Shown one piece after another: positions 26,518 to 34,771 of a stretch of DNA of 64,000 nucleotides. A program made the translations under genes and the position numbers. The DNA is from Sphingomonas gellani (GTDB taxonomy: Bacteria > Pseudomonadota > Alphaproteobacteria > Sphingomonadales > Sphingomonadaceae), in the NCBI RefSeq assembly GCF_900110035.1, contig NZ_FOCF01000005.1:62001-126000 (forward strand), given 5' to 3'. A model generated the notes under the pieces. That model did no database searches. It saw nothing but the letters and a program-made list of their open reading frames with translations, and was not told the DNA's origin. The number at the start of each line of letters is the position of its first letter. Within the stretch, counting starts at the first letter, position 1.

Positions 26518-27075
26518 ATGCGGGTCATCGCAGGACAATGGCGCGGCCGCCCGCTGGTCGCGCCAAAGGGTGACGCCACCCGCCCCACCGCCGACCGGAC
26601 GCGGGAGGCACTGTTCTCCATGCTCGCCAGCCGGCTGGGCAGCTTGGACGGACTGGCCGTGGCGGATCTGTTCGCAGGCTCCGGCGCGCTGGGGATCGAG
26701 GCCCTGTCGCGTGGCGCGGCGACGTGCCTGTTCGTCGAACAGGATCGTGACGCGCTCGACGCGCTTAAGGGTAATCTCGCCAAGCTGGGAACGCGCGCCG
26801 ACGTGCGGGCGGGCTCGGTCATGGCGCTCGGCCCCGCGCGGGCGCCGCTCGACCTCATCATGATGGACCCGCCCTACGGCACCGGCGCGGGCATGGTGGC
26901 GCTGGACAAGCTGTCGCGCCTGGGCTGGACCGGCCCCGCCACCTGGGTCAGCATCGAAACCGCGCGGGACGAGGTGGTCGAAGTGGCCGGCTTCACCGTC
27001 GATGCGGAACGGGTCCACGGCAAGGCGCGCCTGACCCTGCTGCGCCCCGCCGCACCGGAGGGACAGCCGGGCTGA
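26518..27075 (+). CDS. rsmD: 16S rRNA (guanine966-N2)-methyltransferase
   Basis: A 185-residue SAM-dependent methyltransferase. MRVIAGQWRGRPL and TRPTADRTREALFSML form the RNA-binding opening. Motif I is VADLFAGSGALGIEALSRG, and the catalytic DPPYG replaces NPPY, as is usual for RsmD. It methylates G966 of 16S rRNA. It is coupled to the pseudouridine synthase upstream. About 130 bases after its stop comes a strong terminator. Confidence 0.94.
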   Translation: MRVIAGQWRGRPLVAPKGDATRPTADRTREALFSMLASRLGSLDGLAVADLFAGSGALGIEALSRGAATCLFVEQDRDALDALKGNLAKLGTRADVRAGSVMALGPARAPLDLIMMDPPYGTGAGMVALDKLSRLGWTGPATWVSIETARDEVVEVAGFTVDAERVHGKARLTLLRPAAPEGQPG

Positions 27076-27204
27076 CATTTTTTCTTCGCGGCCACCCGAC
27101 ACTGACACACACCTGTTACATCTTGCGCCTAGAGACGGCTGGGGCCGCCGCTCTCCCCCCCTGTTACGGCGGCTCGGCGCTTTTTCAGCGCTTCCCCGAA
27201 CTAC

Positions 27205-27234
27205 GGGGCGGTCCATCCGACCGCCCCGCCTTTT
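27205..27234 (+). terminator. Rho-independent terminator between rsmD and the UvrD-type helicase gene
   Basis: A perfect 9-bp stem GGGGCGGTC/GACCGCCCC (27205-27213 with 27219-27227) around a CATCC loop is followed by a TTTT run. It lies 130 bases after rsmD and may instead end a small RNA encoded in that gap. Confidence 0.75.
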
Positions 27235-27283
27235 CGCCGACAGACGGTTGCCCGTCCGGCCGCTGTTCCCTACCTGTTCGTGT

Positions 27284-29599
27284 GTGACCGACACCGCCCC
27301 CACTCCGCTTGCAGAGCCCCCCTATCTGAAGGGCCTGAACCCGCCGCAGCGAGAGGCGGTGTTGACCACGGAGGGTCCCGTTCTGATGCTGGCCGGGGCC
27401 GGCACCGGAAAGACGGCGGCGCTGACCGCCCGCCTCGCCCACCTGCTCTACACCCGTCGCGCCTGGCCGTCGGAAATCCTGGCCGTCACCTTCACCAACA
27501 AGGCCGCCCGGGAGATGAAGGAGCGTGTCGGCCGGCTGGTCGGCGACGCGGTGGAGGGCATGCCCTGGCTCGGCACCTTTCACGCGATCGGGGCGAAGAT
27601 GCTGCGCCGCCATGCCGAGTTGGTCGGGCTGCAATCCAACTTCACCATCCTCGACACCGACGACCAGCTGCGCCTGTTGAAACAGCTGATCGTAGCCGCC
27701 GACCTGGATGAGAAGCGGTTCCCCGCGCGGGCGCTCGCCGGCCTGATCGACGAATGGAAGAACAAGGGGCTGACCCCGGCCGACATCGATGCCGGCGAGA
27801 GCGAGCGCTACGCCAACGGGCGTGGCGGCGAGCTGTACGAGCAATATCAGGCGCGGCTGAAGGCGGTAAACGCCTGCGACTTCGGCGACCTGCTGCTGCA
27901 CACGCTGACCGTGCTGCGCACGCATCGCGACGTGCTGGAGCAGTATCAGAACCGCTTCAAATACATCATGGTGGACGAGTATCAGGACACCAACTCGGTC
28001 CAGTATCTGTGGCTGCGCCTGCTCGCCCAGGCGCGCCGCAACATCGCGTGCGTCGGCGACGACGACCAGTCGATCTACTCGTGGCGCGGCGCGCAGGTGG
28101 AAAATATCCTTCGCTTTGAGAAGGACTTCCCCGGCGCCGCTGTCATCAAGCTGGAACAGAATTACCGCTCCACCCCACATATCCTTGGTGCGGCCGGCGG
28201 GGTCATCGCCAACAACAGCGGCCGGTTGGGCAAGCAGTTGTGGACCGAACTCGACGTGGGCGAAAAGGTGCGCGTCGTCGGCGTCTGGGACGGGCCAGAG
28301 GAGGCGCGCCGTGTCGGCGACGAAATCGACTCCTGCCGCCGCGCGGGCAAGTCGCTGGACGATGTCGCGATCCTTGTCCGCGCCTCGCACCAGACGCGTG
28401 AATTCGAGGATCGCTTCATCGCGATCGGCATGCCGTACAAGATCGTCGGCGGCTTCCGCTTCTACGAACGCGCGGAAATCCGCGACGCGCTCGCCTATCT
28501 GCGGGTCGTCAATCAACCCGCGGACGACCTCGCCTTCGAACGCATCGTCAACGTGCCGAAGCGCGGACTGGGCGACAAGGCGCTGGCGAAGCTGCACCAG
28601 CTCGCCCGCCGCACAGGCGCGCCGCTGACACATGCCGCCGCCCGCATCCTCGACACGGACGAACTGACGCCGCAGGCCCGCCGGGCGCTGGGCAATCTGG
28701 TCGGCGACATCGCCCGCTGGCGCGACATGGCGCGCGAGCTGCCCCACCCCGAACTTGCCCGCCAGCTGCTCGACGAAAGCGGCTACACCGCGATGTGGCA
28801 GGCCGAAAAGTCGGCTGAGGCCGCGGGTCGGCTGGAGAACCTGTCCGAACTCGTCCGCGCGATGGAGGAATATGAGTCGCTCGGCGCGTTCCTGGAACAC
28901 GTGTCGCTGGTCATGGACAAGGAGGGCGCCGCGCAGGACCCACAGGTGACGATCATGACCATCCATGCCGCCAAGGGTCTGGAATTCGACACCGTGTTCC
29001 TGGCCGGGTGGGAGGAAGGGCTGTTCCCCTCGCAACGCGCATTGGATGAGGGCGGGACGCGCAGCCTGGAGGAGGAACGCCGCCTCGCCTATGTCGCGAT
29101 CACCCGCGCCCGGCGGCTGGCGGTGATCCTGCACGCCGCGAACCGCCGCATCTATGGCCAGTGGACCAGCTCCATCCCCAGTCGCTTCGTCAACGAACTG
29201 CCGGCCGAGCATATCGACAGTGAGACGACCATGTCCGGCGGCGCCAGCTTGTGGCAGGCGAACTGGTCCGAACGCGCCGACCCGTTCGCGGATGTCGGCC
29301 GCGGCACGGGACGCGGACCCGGCTGGCAACGCGCTGCCGGTACGCTGGATTCGGGCAAGCCGGGTGGCGACTGGAAAAGCCGCACCTTCTCCGCCGCCCC
29401 CACCCGCATCGTCGAAAGCCGCGCCCCCTCCGTCAGCATCGGCAACAAGGGGCGCGACGACCTGTCCGTCGGCATGCGCGTGTTCCACCAGAAGTTCGGC
29501 TATGGCGACATCGCGCAGATCGAGGGCAACAAGCTGGAGATCGATTTCGAACAGGCCGGGCGAAAGCGGGTGATGGACAGCTTCGTGACGCTGGGGTGA
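27284..29599 (+). CDS. uvrD: UvrD/PcrA-type ATP-dependent DNA helicase
   Basis: A superfamily 1A 3'-5' helicase of about 771 residues, used in nucleotide excision and mismatch repair or to displace RecA. LNPPQREAV is the Q motif, AGAGTGKTAAL is Walker A, and YIMVDEYQDTN is Walker B. GDDDQSIYSWRGA, KLEQNYRST, TIHAAKGLEFDTVFLAG and RRLAYVAITRA are motifs III-VI. The C-terminal Tudor-like segment (VFHQKFGYGDIAQIEGNK) is present. I chose a GTG start; a TTG twelve codons upstream is possible. The choice between the names UvrD and PcrA is uncertain. Confidence 0.92.
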   Translation: MTDTAPTPLAEPPYLKGLNPPQREAVLTTEGPVLMLAGAGTGKTAALTARLAHLLYTRRAWPSEILAVTFTNKAAREMKERVGRLVGDAVEGMPWLGTFHAIGAKMLRRHAELVGLQSNFTILDTDDQLRLLKQLIVAADLDEKRFPARALAGLIDEWKNKGLTPADIDAGESERYANGRGGELYEQYQARLKAVNACDFGDLLLHTLTVLRTHRDVLEQYQNRFKYIMVDEYQDTNSVQYLWLRLLAQARRNIACVGDDDQSIYSWRGAQVENILRFEKDFPGAAVIKLEQNYRSTPHILGAAGGVIANNSGRLGKQLWTELDVGEKVRVVGVWDGPEEARRVGDEIDSCRRAGKSLDDVAILVRASHQTREFEDRFIAIGMPYKIVGGFRFYERAEIRDALAYLRVVNQPADDLAFERIVNVPKRGLGDKALAKLHQLARRTGAPLTHAAARILDTDELTPQARRALGNLVGDIARWRDMARELPHPELARQLLDESGYTAMWQAEKSAEAAGRLENLSELVRAMEEYESLGAFLEHVSLVMDKEGAAQDPQVTIMTIHAAKGLEFDTVFLAGWEEGLFPSQRALDEGGTRSLEEERRLAYVAITRARRLAVILHAANRRIYGQWTSSIPSRFVNELPAEHIDSETTMSGGASLWQANWSERADPFADVGRGTGRGPGWQRAAGTLDSGKPGGDWKSRTFSAAPTRIVESRAPSVSIGNKGRDDLSVGMRVFHQKFGYGDIAQIEGNKLEIDFEQAGRKRVMDSFVTLG

Positions 29600-29605
29600 C
29601 GAGGG

Positions 29606-30494
29606 TTGGCGAAGGGAAAGAAGCGTCATCACTTCGTTCCCGCCGCCCATCTGCGACGCTTTGCCGATGCCCGCGGCATGCTGGCGATCAGCCGAAAGGA
29701 TACGCCGGAAACCGTCACCTTCTCTCGACCTGAAGAAGCCGCCTTTCGCCGGTTCTATTACGCGCAGCCGTTGCCAGACGGCTCGATGGACACGGATGCT
29801 CTCGAAATCTGTTTTCGACGCTGGAAATTGAGCGGCCGGCCATCGCCGCGTTGCTGGGATCGCGGCAGCCTGCCAATCAGGTGATCGCCGACTTGTTCAC
29901 CTTCATCTGCCTTCAGCGCGCTCGCGTACCAGCGTTTCGGGACGCGATCGAACAGGCGATGGAAAAGTTCGTCAGAAGAAATTTCGAGAATCTGCGCGCG
30001 GTCGGCGGTCTGCCGCCACCGCCACCCGGCTTTCCCGACCTGGCGGAGCAAGTTCAGTTCGCCATCGACCCCCATCAGTCCATCGATGCCATGTCGCAAC
30101 TGCTGCCCAGGGTTGGCGCGGTCATCGGGCGTCTGGGGTATCAGGTGCTGCATAACGCGACGGACGTGGAACTGATCACCAGCGACAATCCGACATGCTA
30201 TTACGAGCCCGCCGATAATGGTGACCCGGTGGTGCCATACCCGTAGAGGCAGGGCCGCGCACGGAACTGCTTTTCCCCGTCACACCGCGCGTAATCCTCT
30301 GCGGCTGCACGACTGATCTTCGGCGCTACCGAAATCGGGGTTTGAAACACCTCACGATCAGGAATCCGGATCGCATTCGCCGTTACAACCGGATCATTGC
30401 CCGATTGGCCTCGGACGCGATTATCTCACGCCAACCGCTGCCGTCCCGCTTCCTGCAAAGGTTCGCCGTCGATGCACCGGTCGTCGACCCCTGA
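29606..30494 (+). pseudogene. DUF4238 family protein, broken by two single-base frameshifts
   Basis: The 5' part opens with KKRHHFVPAAHLRRFADA, the DUF4238 signature. After the GAAA run at 29804-29807 homology continues one frame back (NLFSTLEIERPAIAALL), as if one A were missing. The frame then includes ELITSDNPTCYYEP until a stop at 30244. After CCC at 30240-30242 the protein again continues one frame back (TELLFPVTPRVILCG) to 30494. A third slip at the CCCC run at 30488-30491 would extend it to 30579 (VFGQRRKLLKY). The start is probably TTG. Decayed accessory gene or uncorrected homopolymer errors are both possible. DUF4238 function is unknown. Confidence 0.75.
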
Positions 30495-30655
30495 GTTCCC
30501 GGGCTTCGATCCCGATCATCTTCGACTGCCGCTCTATGTCTTCGGCCAAAGGCGCAAGTTGCTGAAATATACCTGTTAGATGGAAACATCACGGGCGAAA
30601 GGTTTCGCAGAAATCATCCTGTCCTACACGCCGGCGGAGCGTCATAGGCTTCGCG

Positions 30656-31093
30656 ATGAGCCACCGGTCCGAACCATCACCGCACTCGCCCGCTGCATCA
30701 TCGCCGGGGGACGATCCACTTACCGCCATTCCCTTTACCCCCGTCGCGACCAGCGGTCGGCGCGATGGCTGGACTCCAGAGCGACAGCATCGCTTCATCG
30801 CGGCGCTGTCGGTCATGGGTGTGGTCGCACGGGCGGCGAAGGCAGTCGGGATGAGTGCGGCGGCCGCATACCGGCTGCGCGCGCGGGAGGATGCGGAGGA
30901 TTTCGCGATCGCCTGGGACATGGCGATCGATCGCGGTCGTGACCGGGCTTATGTGATCGCGGTCGATCGGGCGATGAACGGCGTCACGACCCCCATCTTC
31001 TTCAAGGGTCGTCAGATCGGTACCCGGCATCATTACGACAACCGCTTGTTGATGGCCGCGCTGTCGGCGCCGACCCCACCCCTGCCCCGCTGA
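30656..31093 (+). CDS. terminase-small-subunit-like HTH protein
   Basis: A 145-residue protein. After a disordered Ser/Pro/Thr-rich N-terminus comes an HTH (WTPERQHRFIAALSVMG, then ARAAKAVGMSAAAAYRLR) and RAMNGVTTPIFFKGRQIG. This matches a widespread alphaproteobacterial family related to phage terminase small subunits but found away from phages. The protein ends soon after NRLLMAALS, shorter than many relatives. It is next to the broken DUF4238 gene in the least housekeeping-like part of the window. Its DNA target is unknown. Confidence 0.6.
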   Translation: MSHRSEPSPHSPAASSPGDDPLTAIPFTPVATSGRRDGWTPERQHRFIAALSVMGVVARAAKAVGMSAAAAYRLRAREDAEDFAIAWDMAIDRGRDRAYVIAVDRAMNGVTTPIFFKGRQIGTRHHYDNRLLMAALSAPTPPLPR

Positions 31094-31149
31094 CGATGGC
31101 TTCCAAGATCATGCGTTGCCGACAACTTCGACAACTTCGCCGGTGCACT

Positions 31150-31159
31150 GGGGGGGGGG
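31150..31159 (+). repeat. homopolymeric G10 tract
   Basis: Ten consecutive G residues lie about 90 bases upstream of the glycine-zipper protein gene and 15 bases before its possible -35 element. Such runs are slippage-prone and are also a frequent site of sequencing error. Confidence 0.9.
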
Positions 31160-31174
31160 CGATAGGCCCGTTCA

Positions 31175-31199
31175 GGAACCATATTCCCGACCGGCCGTA
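31175..31199 (+). promoter_or_regulatory. weak EcfG-like promoter match before the glycine-zipper gene
   Basis: GGAAC followed after 16 bases by CGTA, three of four bases of the CGTT consensus. It is located about 50 bases before the start codon, a normal distance. Confidence 0.35.
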
Positions 31200-31248
31200 T
31201 CGCAAACCACGCGGGTCCATGCGGGACCCGACATGAGGGACTCTTTCG

Positions 31249-31791
31249 ATGCTGACCCGTCTCATCACCGCCGGCGTACTTGCCGCCTCCGCGATCGCGC
31301 TCACGGCTCCCGTCACCGCGCAGACCACCGCCGACCAGCGCCGCTTCGACGACGCGCAGGCGCGGTTCGACCGCGAATACGATCTCTACCGCCAGGAAGT
31401 GGATCGGTACCGCGCGGCGCGCTCATCCGGCTATCGCCCCGGCGCGTATGACGATCGCGGCGGCTATCGCCAGGCGCCCGACACCTATGCCGGCGACGAC
31501 CAGTACGATCCGAACTACGATCCCTCGCGCTACTACCGGGTCGGCCCGAATTATCGTGAGCGGGCGCTGGCGACCAACGATCGCGTCTATGCCGGTCAGG
31601 ACGGCCGCTATTACTGCCGCCGCTCCGACGGTACCACCGGCCTGATCGTCGGCGGCGCGGCGGGCGGTATCTTGGGCAATGTGATCGATGGCGGGCACAG
31701 CCGTACCGTCGGCACGCTGCTGGGCGGGGCGGTCGGCGCGCTGGCCGGCAAGTCGATCGACCAGAACCAGTCGGAAATCCGCTGTCGCTGA
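31249..31791 (+). CDS. secreted glycine-zipper 2TM-domain protein
   Basis: A 180-residue exported protein. A signal peptide covers residues 1-25 (cleavage after PVTAQ). A Tyr/Arg/Asp-rich region with a short coiled helix (RRFDDAQARFDREYDLYRQE) follows. The C-terminal glycine-zipper hairpin has GLIVGGAAGGILGNVIDGG and GTLLGGAVGALAGK. This is the layout of SlyB/Rcc01698-like envelope proteins that sit in or under the outer membrane. It stands alone with a strong terminator after it. A possible stress promoter lies upstream. Confidence 0.85.
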   Translation: MLTRLITAGVLAASAIALTAPVTAQTTADQRRFDDAQARFDREYDLYRQEVDRYRAARSSGYRPGAYDDRGGYRQAPDTYAGDDQYDPNYDPSRYYRVGPNYRERALATNDRVYAGQDGRYYCRRSDGTTGLIVGGAAGGILGNVIDGGHSRTVGTLLGGAVGALAGKSIDQNQSEIRCR

Positions 31792-31799
31792 TTTCGAGG

Positions 31800-31828
31800 G
31801 GGCGTGCGGAGCGGTGCTCCGCGCGCCC
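31800..31828. terminator. hairpin between convergent genes
   Basis: A 13-bp stem (31800-31812 with 31816-31828, one G·T pair) with a GGT loop separates the glycine-zipper gene from the opposing hypothetical gene. There is no clear T run. Confidence 0.6.
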
Positions 31829-31836
31829 AACGCGCT

Positions 31837-32169
31837 TCAGATCGCCATCAGCGTCACGCCGACATATTTCTCGTCGGCGGACTGAAACAGTTCGCTGGGT
31901 ATGAAGCGCCGGGCCGTCAGGCGTAGCGGCTGAAGGCCGGCGAGCTTGAATGTACCCATCTTGACCTCGCGCGGCGGCTTGCCGTCCCGTTCCAGGGTCA
32001 CGGCGTCCAGGTACAGCTCGCCGTGCCGGGTGTAGAGGATGTGAGGGGCCAGCGTGACCTCACCGCGGTTGTACGTGGCGGCGATGGCAAGCTGCTTCAC
32101 GATCGCTTCGAAAACGATCGGCGTGGTCTCGGGGGCGGGCGCTGGGCGGGCGCTCTGGTCGTCACTCAT
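31837..32169 (-). CDS. conserved hypothetical protein
   Basis: A 110-residue protein with no signal peptide or membrane segment. After a disordered Pro/Ala-rich opening it has an alternating beta-strand pattern with HILYTRHGELYLDAVTLERDG, EVKMGTFKLAGL and RRFIPSELF. I recall similar sphingomonad proteins but no functional annotation. TAGGAGGCGCAC before the ATG is a strong ribosome site. It lies downstream of the 25-residue microprotein gene on the same strand, so the two may share a transcript. Confidence 0.7.
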   Translation of the reverse strand: MSDDQSARPAPAPETTPIVFEAIVKQLAIAATYNRGEVTLAPHILYTRHGELYLDAVTLERDGKPPREVKMGTFKLAGLQPLRLTARRFIPSELFQSADEKYVGVTLMAI

Positions 32170-32242
32170 GTGCGCCTCCTAGCCCGCAATGCTGCGACGC
32201 AGCAAGGTCGCATGACCCGCCCCCGTGGTTAGTGCGAAGTGC

Positions 32243-32320
32243 TCAGTGCCAGAAGATCAGCAGCAGGATGATGACCGGCAGCGGAATACCCAGCAGCCAG
32301 AACAGAATACCCTTGCCCAT
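32243..32320 (-). CDS. 25-residue membrane microprotein
   Basis: A frame reading MGKGILFWLLGIPLPVIILL and five more residues, ending in FWH. It forms a single hydrophobic helix with a short basic N-terminus and a central Pro-Leu-Pro. AAGGGAGCGAAAAG directly before the ATG is an excellent ribosome site. A near-consensus EcfG promoter lies 38 bases upstream. It resembles the short conserved membrane peptides found in many proteobacteria. It is likely an inner-membrane stress-related microprotein; the function is unknown. Confidence 0.7.
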   Translation of the reverse strand: MGKGILFWLLGIPLPVIILLLIFWH

Positions 32321-32357
32321 CTTTTCGCTCCCTTGCAGCGGTTATCGATGGCGGCAC

Positions 32358-32383
32358 AACCCGCACCGACGCCGTTCCGTTCC
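32358..32383 (-). promoter_or_regulatory. EcfG-type promoter for the membrane microprotein
   Basis: Read on the minus strand: GGAAC (32383-32379), 17 bases, then GGTT (32361-32358). A second GGAAC is directly adjacent but at the wrong spacing. The distance to the start codon is 37 bases. Confidence 0.5.
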
Positions 32384-32483
32384 GGAAGCGAAACTCACGC
32401 CAGCGCCGCCGTTCGCTGGAGGGGCGAACGGGATGCCGTTCTCAGGAGGCGCTCAGCAACGTCCGCGCAATATCCGGACCGCT

Positions 32484-32526
32484 TCAGGATGGGCGGGGGC
32501 TGATCGTCGCCCTCGCCCACTCCTGA
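32484..32526 (-). terminator. imperfect hairpin after the prolyl oligopeptidase gene
   Basis: Arms 32484-32500 and 32509-32526 pair over about 17 bases with one bulge and one mismatch, eight bases beyond the oligopeptidase stop. No T run follows on the minus strand. The rest of this 213-base gap holds only the microprotein promoter. Confidence 0.45.
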
Positions 32527-32533
32527 TCCCGGA

Positions 32534-34678
32534 CTACTTCGCTGCCTGCACCGCTCCGCCGACCGGCTGGTCGATCAATTTCTGGCTGAAATAGGTCATC
32601 TGCAACGCGGCGAGTTTCGCTCCCTGTGCGATGTCGGCGTCGCCCGAATGACCGCCGGCGGTGTCCTCGTAGAACAGATACGGCAGACCATATTCCTTCA
32701 TCCGCGCCGCGAACTTGCGCGCATGTTGCGGCCCGACCCGGTCGTCCTTGGTCGTCGTCCAGATATACGGCTCCGGATAGGCAACGCCCCGCTTCAGGTT
32801 CTGGTATGGCGAGATCTTCTCCAGAAATGCCTTCTCCTCGGGCACTGTGACCGAGCCATATTCATCGACCCACGATGCTCCCGCCGCGATGTGTTCGTAC
32901 CGGATCATGTCAAGCAACGGCACGCCAATGGACACCGCGCGCCACAGGTCGGGATGCTGGTTGAACTCCACCCCCATCAACAGGCCGCCGTTCGACCCGC
33001 CATAGATGCCAAGCCGCGCCGGGCTGGTCAGCTTGCGCGCCGACAGGTCGCGCGCCACGGCGGCGAAATCGTCATAGATGATCTGCCGCTTGGTCTTGCG
33101 ACCGGCCTCGTGCCACGCCGGCCCGAACTCGCCTCCGCCCCGGATGTTCGCGAGCACGAAGCTGCCGCCCTGCTCGATCCAGATCTTGCCGGTGGACCCC
33201 AGATAGGTGGGCGTGCGCGACAGTTCGAAGCCGCCATAGGCGGTCATGATCGTCGGCGTGGAGCCGTCCAGCTTCACGTCGCGGCGGTGGACGATGAAAT
33301 ACGGGATACGCGTGCCGTCGGTCGATGTGGCCTCGAACTGTTCGACCACCGCATTCGACGCGTCGAACTTGGGGGGCAGCGAGCGTACCTTTTCGACGCG
33401 CGCGTCGGCGGCATCCAGCGTCCACAAAGACGTCGGATCGAGAAAGCCGTTGACGGTCAGGAACGCCTTGTCGGATCGATCGGTGCTGCTCGCCACCGCG
33501 ATCGACGCATTGTCCGGCAGCGCCACCTGTCGCGAGGTCCAGCCGCCGGCTCCGTGACTGAACACCAGCGCACGGCCGCGCACATTGTCCAGCGTCTCGA
33601 CGATCAGCCGGTTGCGGGTCACCGCCACCTGCTCGACCGACTGGCGCTTGTTGGGTGCGAACACCAGCGTGGGTTGGCCACGTCCCGCGACGAAGTCGGC
33701 CAGTGGCATGGCCGCGACCGCACCCTCGGGAATGGCCCCCCATGGCTCGCTCGTCTGGAACACGACCTGTCCATCCATCAGGCCGGCGATGCTCGTCCTC
33801 TGCGGCAGGGTGGTCGGCTTCACGCCGGTCGGCGTCCAGATCAGCTTGTCGCTGCCGAAGAACGTCCGTCCGCGCGTGATATAGACAAGCCGGTTGCCCT
33901 GAGCGTCCGTGATCAGGTTGGCACCGGTGCTGACCTGATCGCCCGGCGCACCGCGAAATACCTCCACCGCCTGCGCCAAAGGCTGACCACGCTTCACGAT
34001 CTTCACCACGAAGGGATAGCCGGACTGGGTCAGCGTACCCTGCCCCCAGTCGCGCGCCACCAACAGCGTGTCGCGGTCGATCCAGGTCGCATCCTGCTTG
34101 GAGGTCGGCAGGACAAAGCCGTTCGGCACGAACTGCCCGTTTTCCAGGTCGAACTCGCGATAGGTGACGGCATCCTCGCCCCCCTCGGACAGCGCGATCA
34201 GGCACAGCCGCTCATCCGGCTGGAGGGCAGAGATGCCCTTGAACACCCATGTCTTGCCCTCCGCCTTGCCGAGCGCATCGATGTCCAGCGCGGTTGTCCA
34301 GTTCGGCTGAGGTGCCGCGTACCCCGCCTCCGTCGTCCAGCGGAAGATGCCGTGCGGGTGCGCCTGATCGCGCCAGAAATTGTAGATACGCCCATAAAGC
34401 TGGTTCGGCATCGGGATGCGATCCTTCGCCGACGCGATGTCCAGCGCCTGGCGGTAATAGGTAGCGTAGCGCGAATCGTTCTGCAGCCGTGGCAGGGTGC
34501 GCGCATTCTCCGCCTCCACCCAGGCGAGCGGCTTCGCGCCATCCTTGTCCTCAAGCCACACATACGGATCGTCGGTCGTGTTCGTCATGCGCGCGGTTTG
34601 CGCGACGGCAGGCGGAGCCGCAAGGGCAACCGGAGCGGCAAGGGCCGCGCCGGCAAGAAGCAGGTCGTGCAAACGCAT
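32534..34678 (-). CDS. secreted prolyl oligopeptidase-family serine peptidase
   Basis: A 714-residue S9A peptidase. A signal peptide covers about residues 1-27 (LLLAGAALAAPVALAAPP). The seven-bladed propeller domain follows, then the alpha/beta-hydrolase domain from about 460. The catalytic triad is Ser562 (GIYGGSNGGLLMG), Asp645/646 (TTKDDRVGP) and His677 (GGHSGDAD). The WLED opening (DPYVWLEDKDG) is diagnostic. It cleaves short peptides after proline in the periplasm. I chose the ATG giving a signal peptide; the frame extending to 35641 runs antisense through the MFS gene. It is divergent from that efflux gene. Confidence 0.92.
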   Translation of the reverse strand: MRLHDLLLAGAALAAPVALAAPPAVAQTARMTNTTDDPYVWLEDKDGAKPLAWVEAENARTLPRLQNDSRYATYYRQALDIASAKDRIPMPNQLYGRIYNFWRDQAHPHGIFRWTTEAGYAAPQPNWTTALDIDALGKAEGKTWVFKGISALQPDERLCLIALSEGGEDAVTYREFDLENGQFVPNGFVLPTSKQDATWIDRDTLLVARDWGQGTLTQSGYPFVVKIVKRGQPLAQAVEVFRGAPGDQVSTGANLITDAQGNRLVYITRGRTFFGSDKLIWTPTGVKPTTLPQRTSIAGLMDGQVVFQTSEPWGAIPEGAVAAMPLADFVAGRGQPTLVFAPNKRQSVEQVAVTRNRLIVETLDNVRGRALVFSHGAGGWTSRQVALPDNASIAVASSTDRSDKAFLTVNGFLDPTSLWTLDAADARVEKVRSLPPKFDASNAVVEQFEATSTDGTRIPYFIVHRRDVKLDGSTPTIMTAYGGFELSRTPTYLGSTGKIWIEQGGSFVLANIRGGGEFGPAWHEAGRKTKRQIIYDDFAAVARDLSARKLTSPARLGIYGGSNGGLLMGVEFNQHPDLWRAVSIGVPLLDMIRYEHIAAGASWVDEYGSVTVPEEKAFLEKISPYQNLKRGVAYPEPYIWTTTKDDRVGPQHARKFAARMKEYGLPYLFYEDTAGGHSGDADIAQGAKLAALQMTYFSQKLIDQPVGGAVQAAK

Positions 34679-34771
34679 GGACTGGAACTCCCCGAATATC
34701 TGCCGATGCTTCTGCCGTCCGCCGCGCGCGAGAACAATGCATCCTTTCGCCCACTTCCGACTTTCACCCGG

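Noticed and set aside
27185..29650. Minus-strand 821-codon ORF opposite the UvrD-type helicase
   Set aside because: It results from few stop codons antisense to a G+C-rich gene; it has no domains and His/Gln/Arg-rich composition.
29606..31093. Genomic island or transposon
   Set aside because: No terminal repeats, integrase, transposase or attachment duplication were seen; only a broken DUF4238 gene and an HTH protein.
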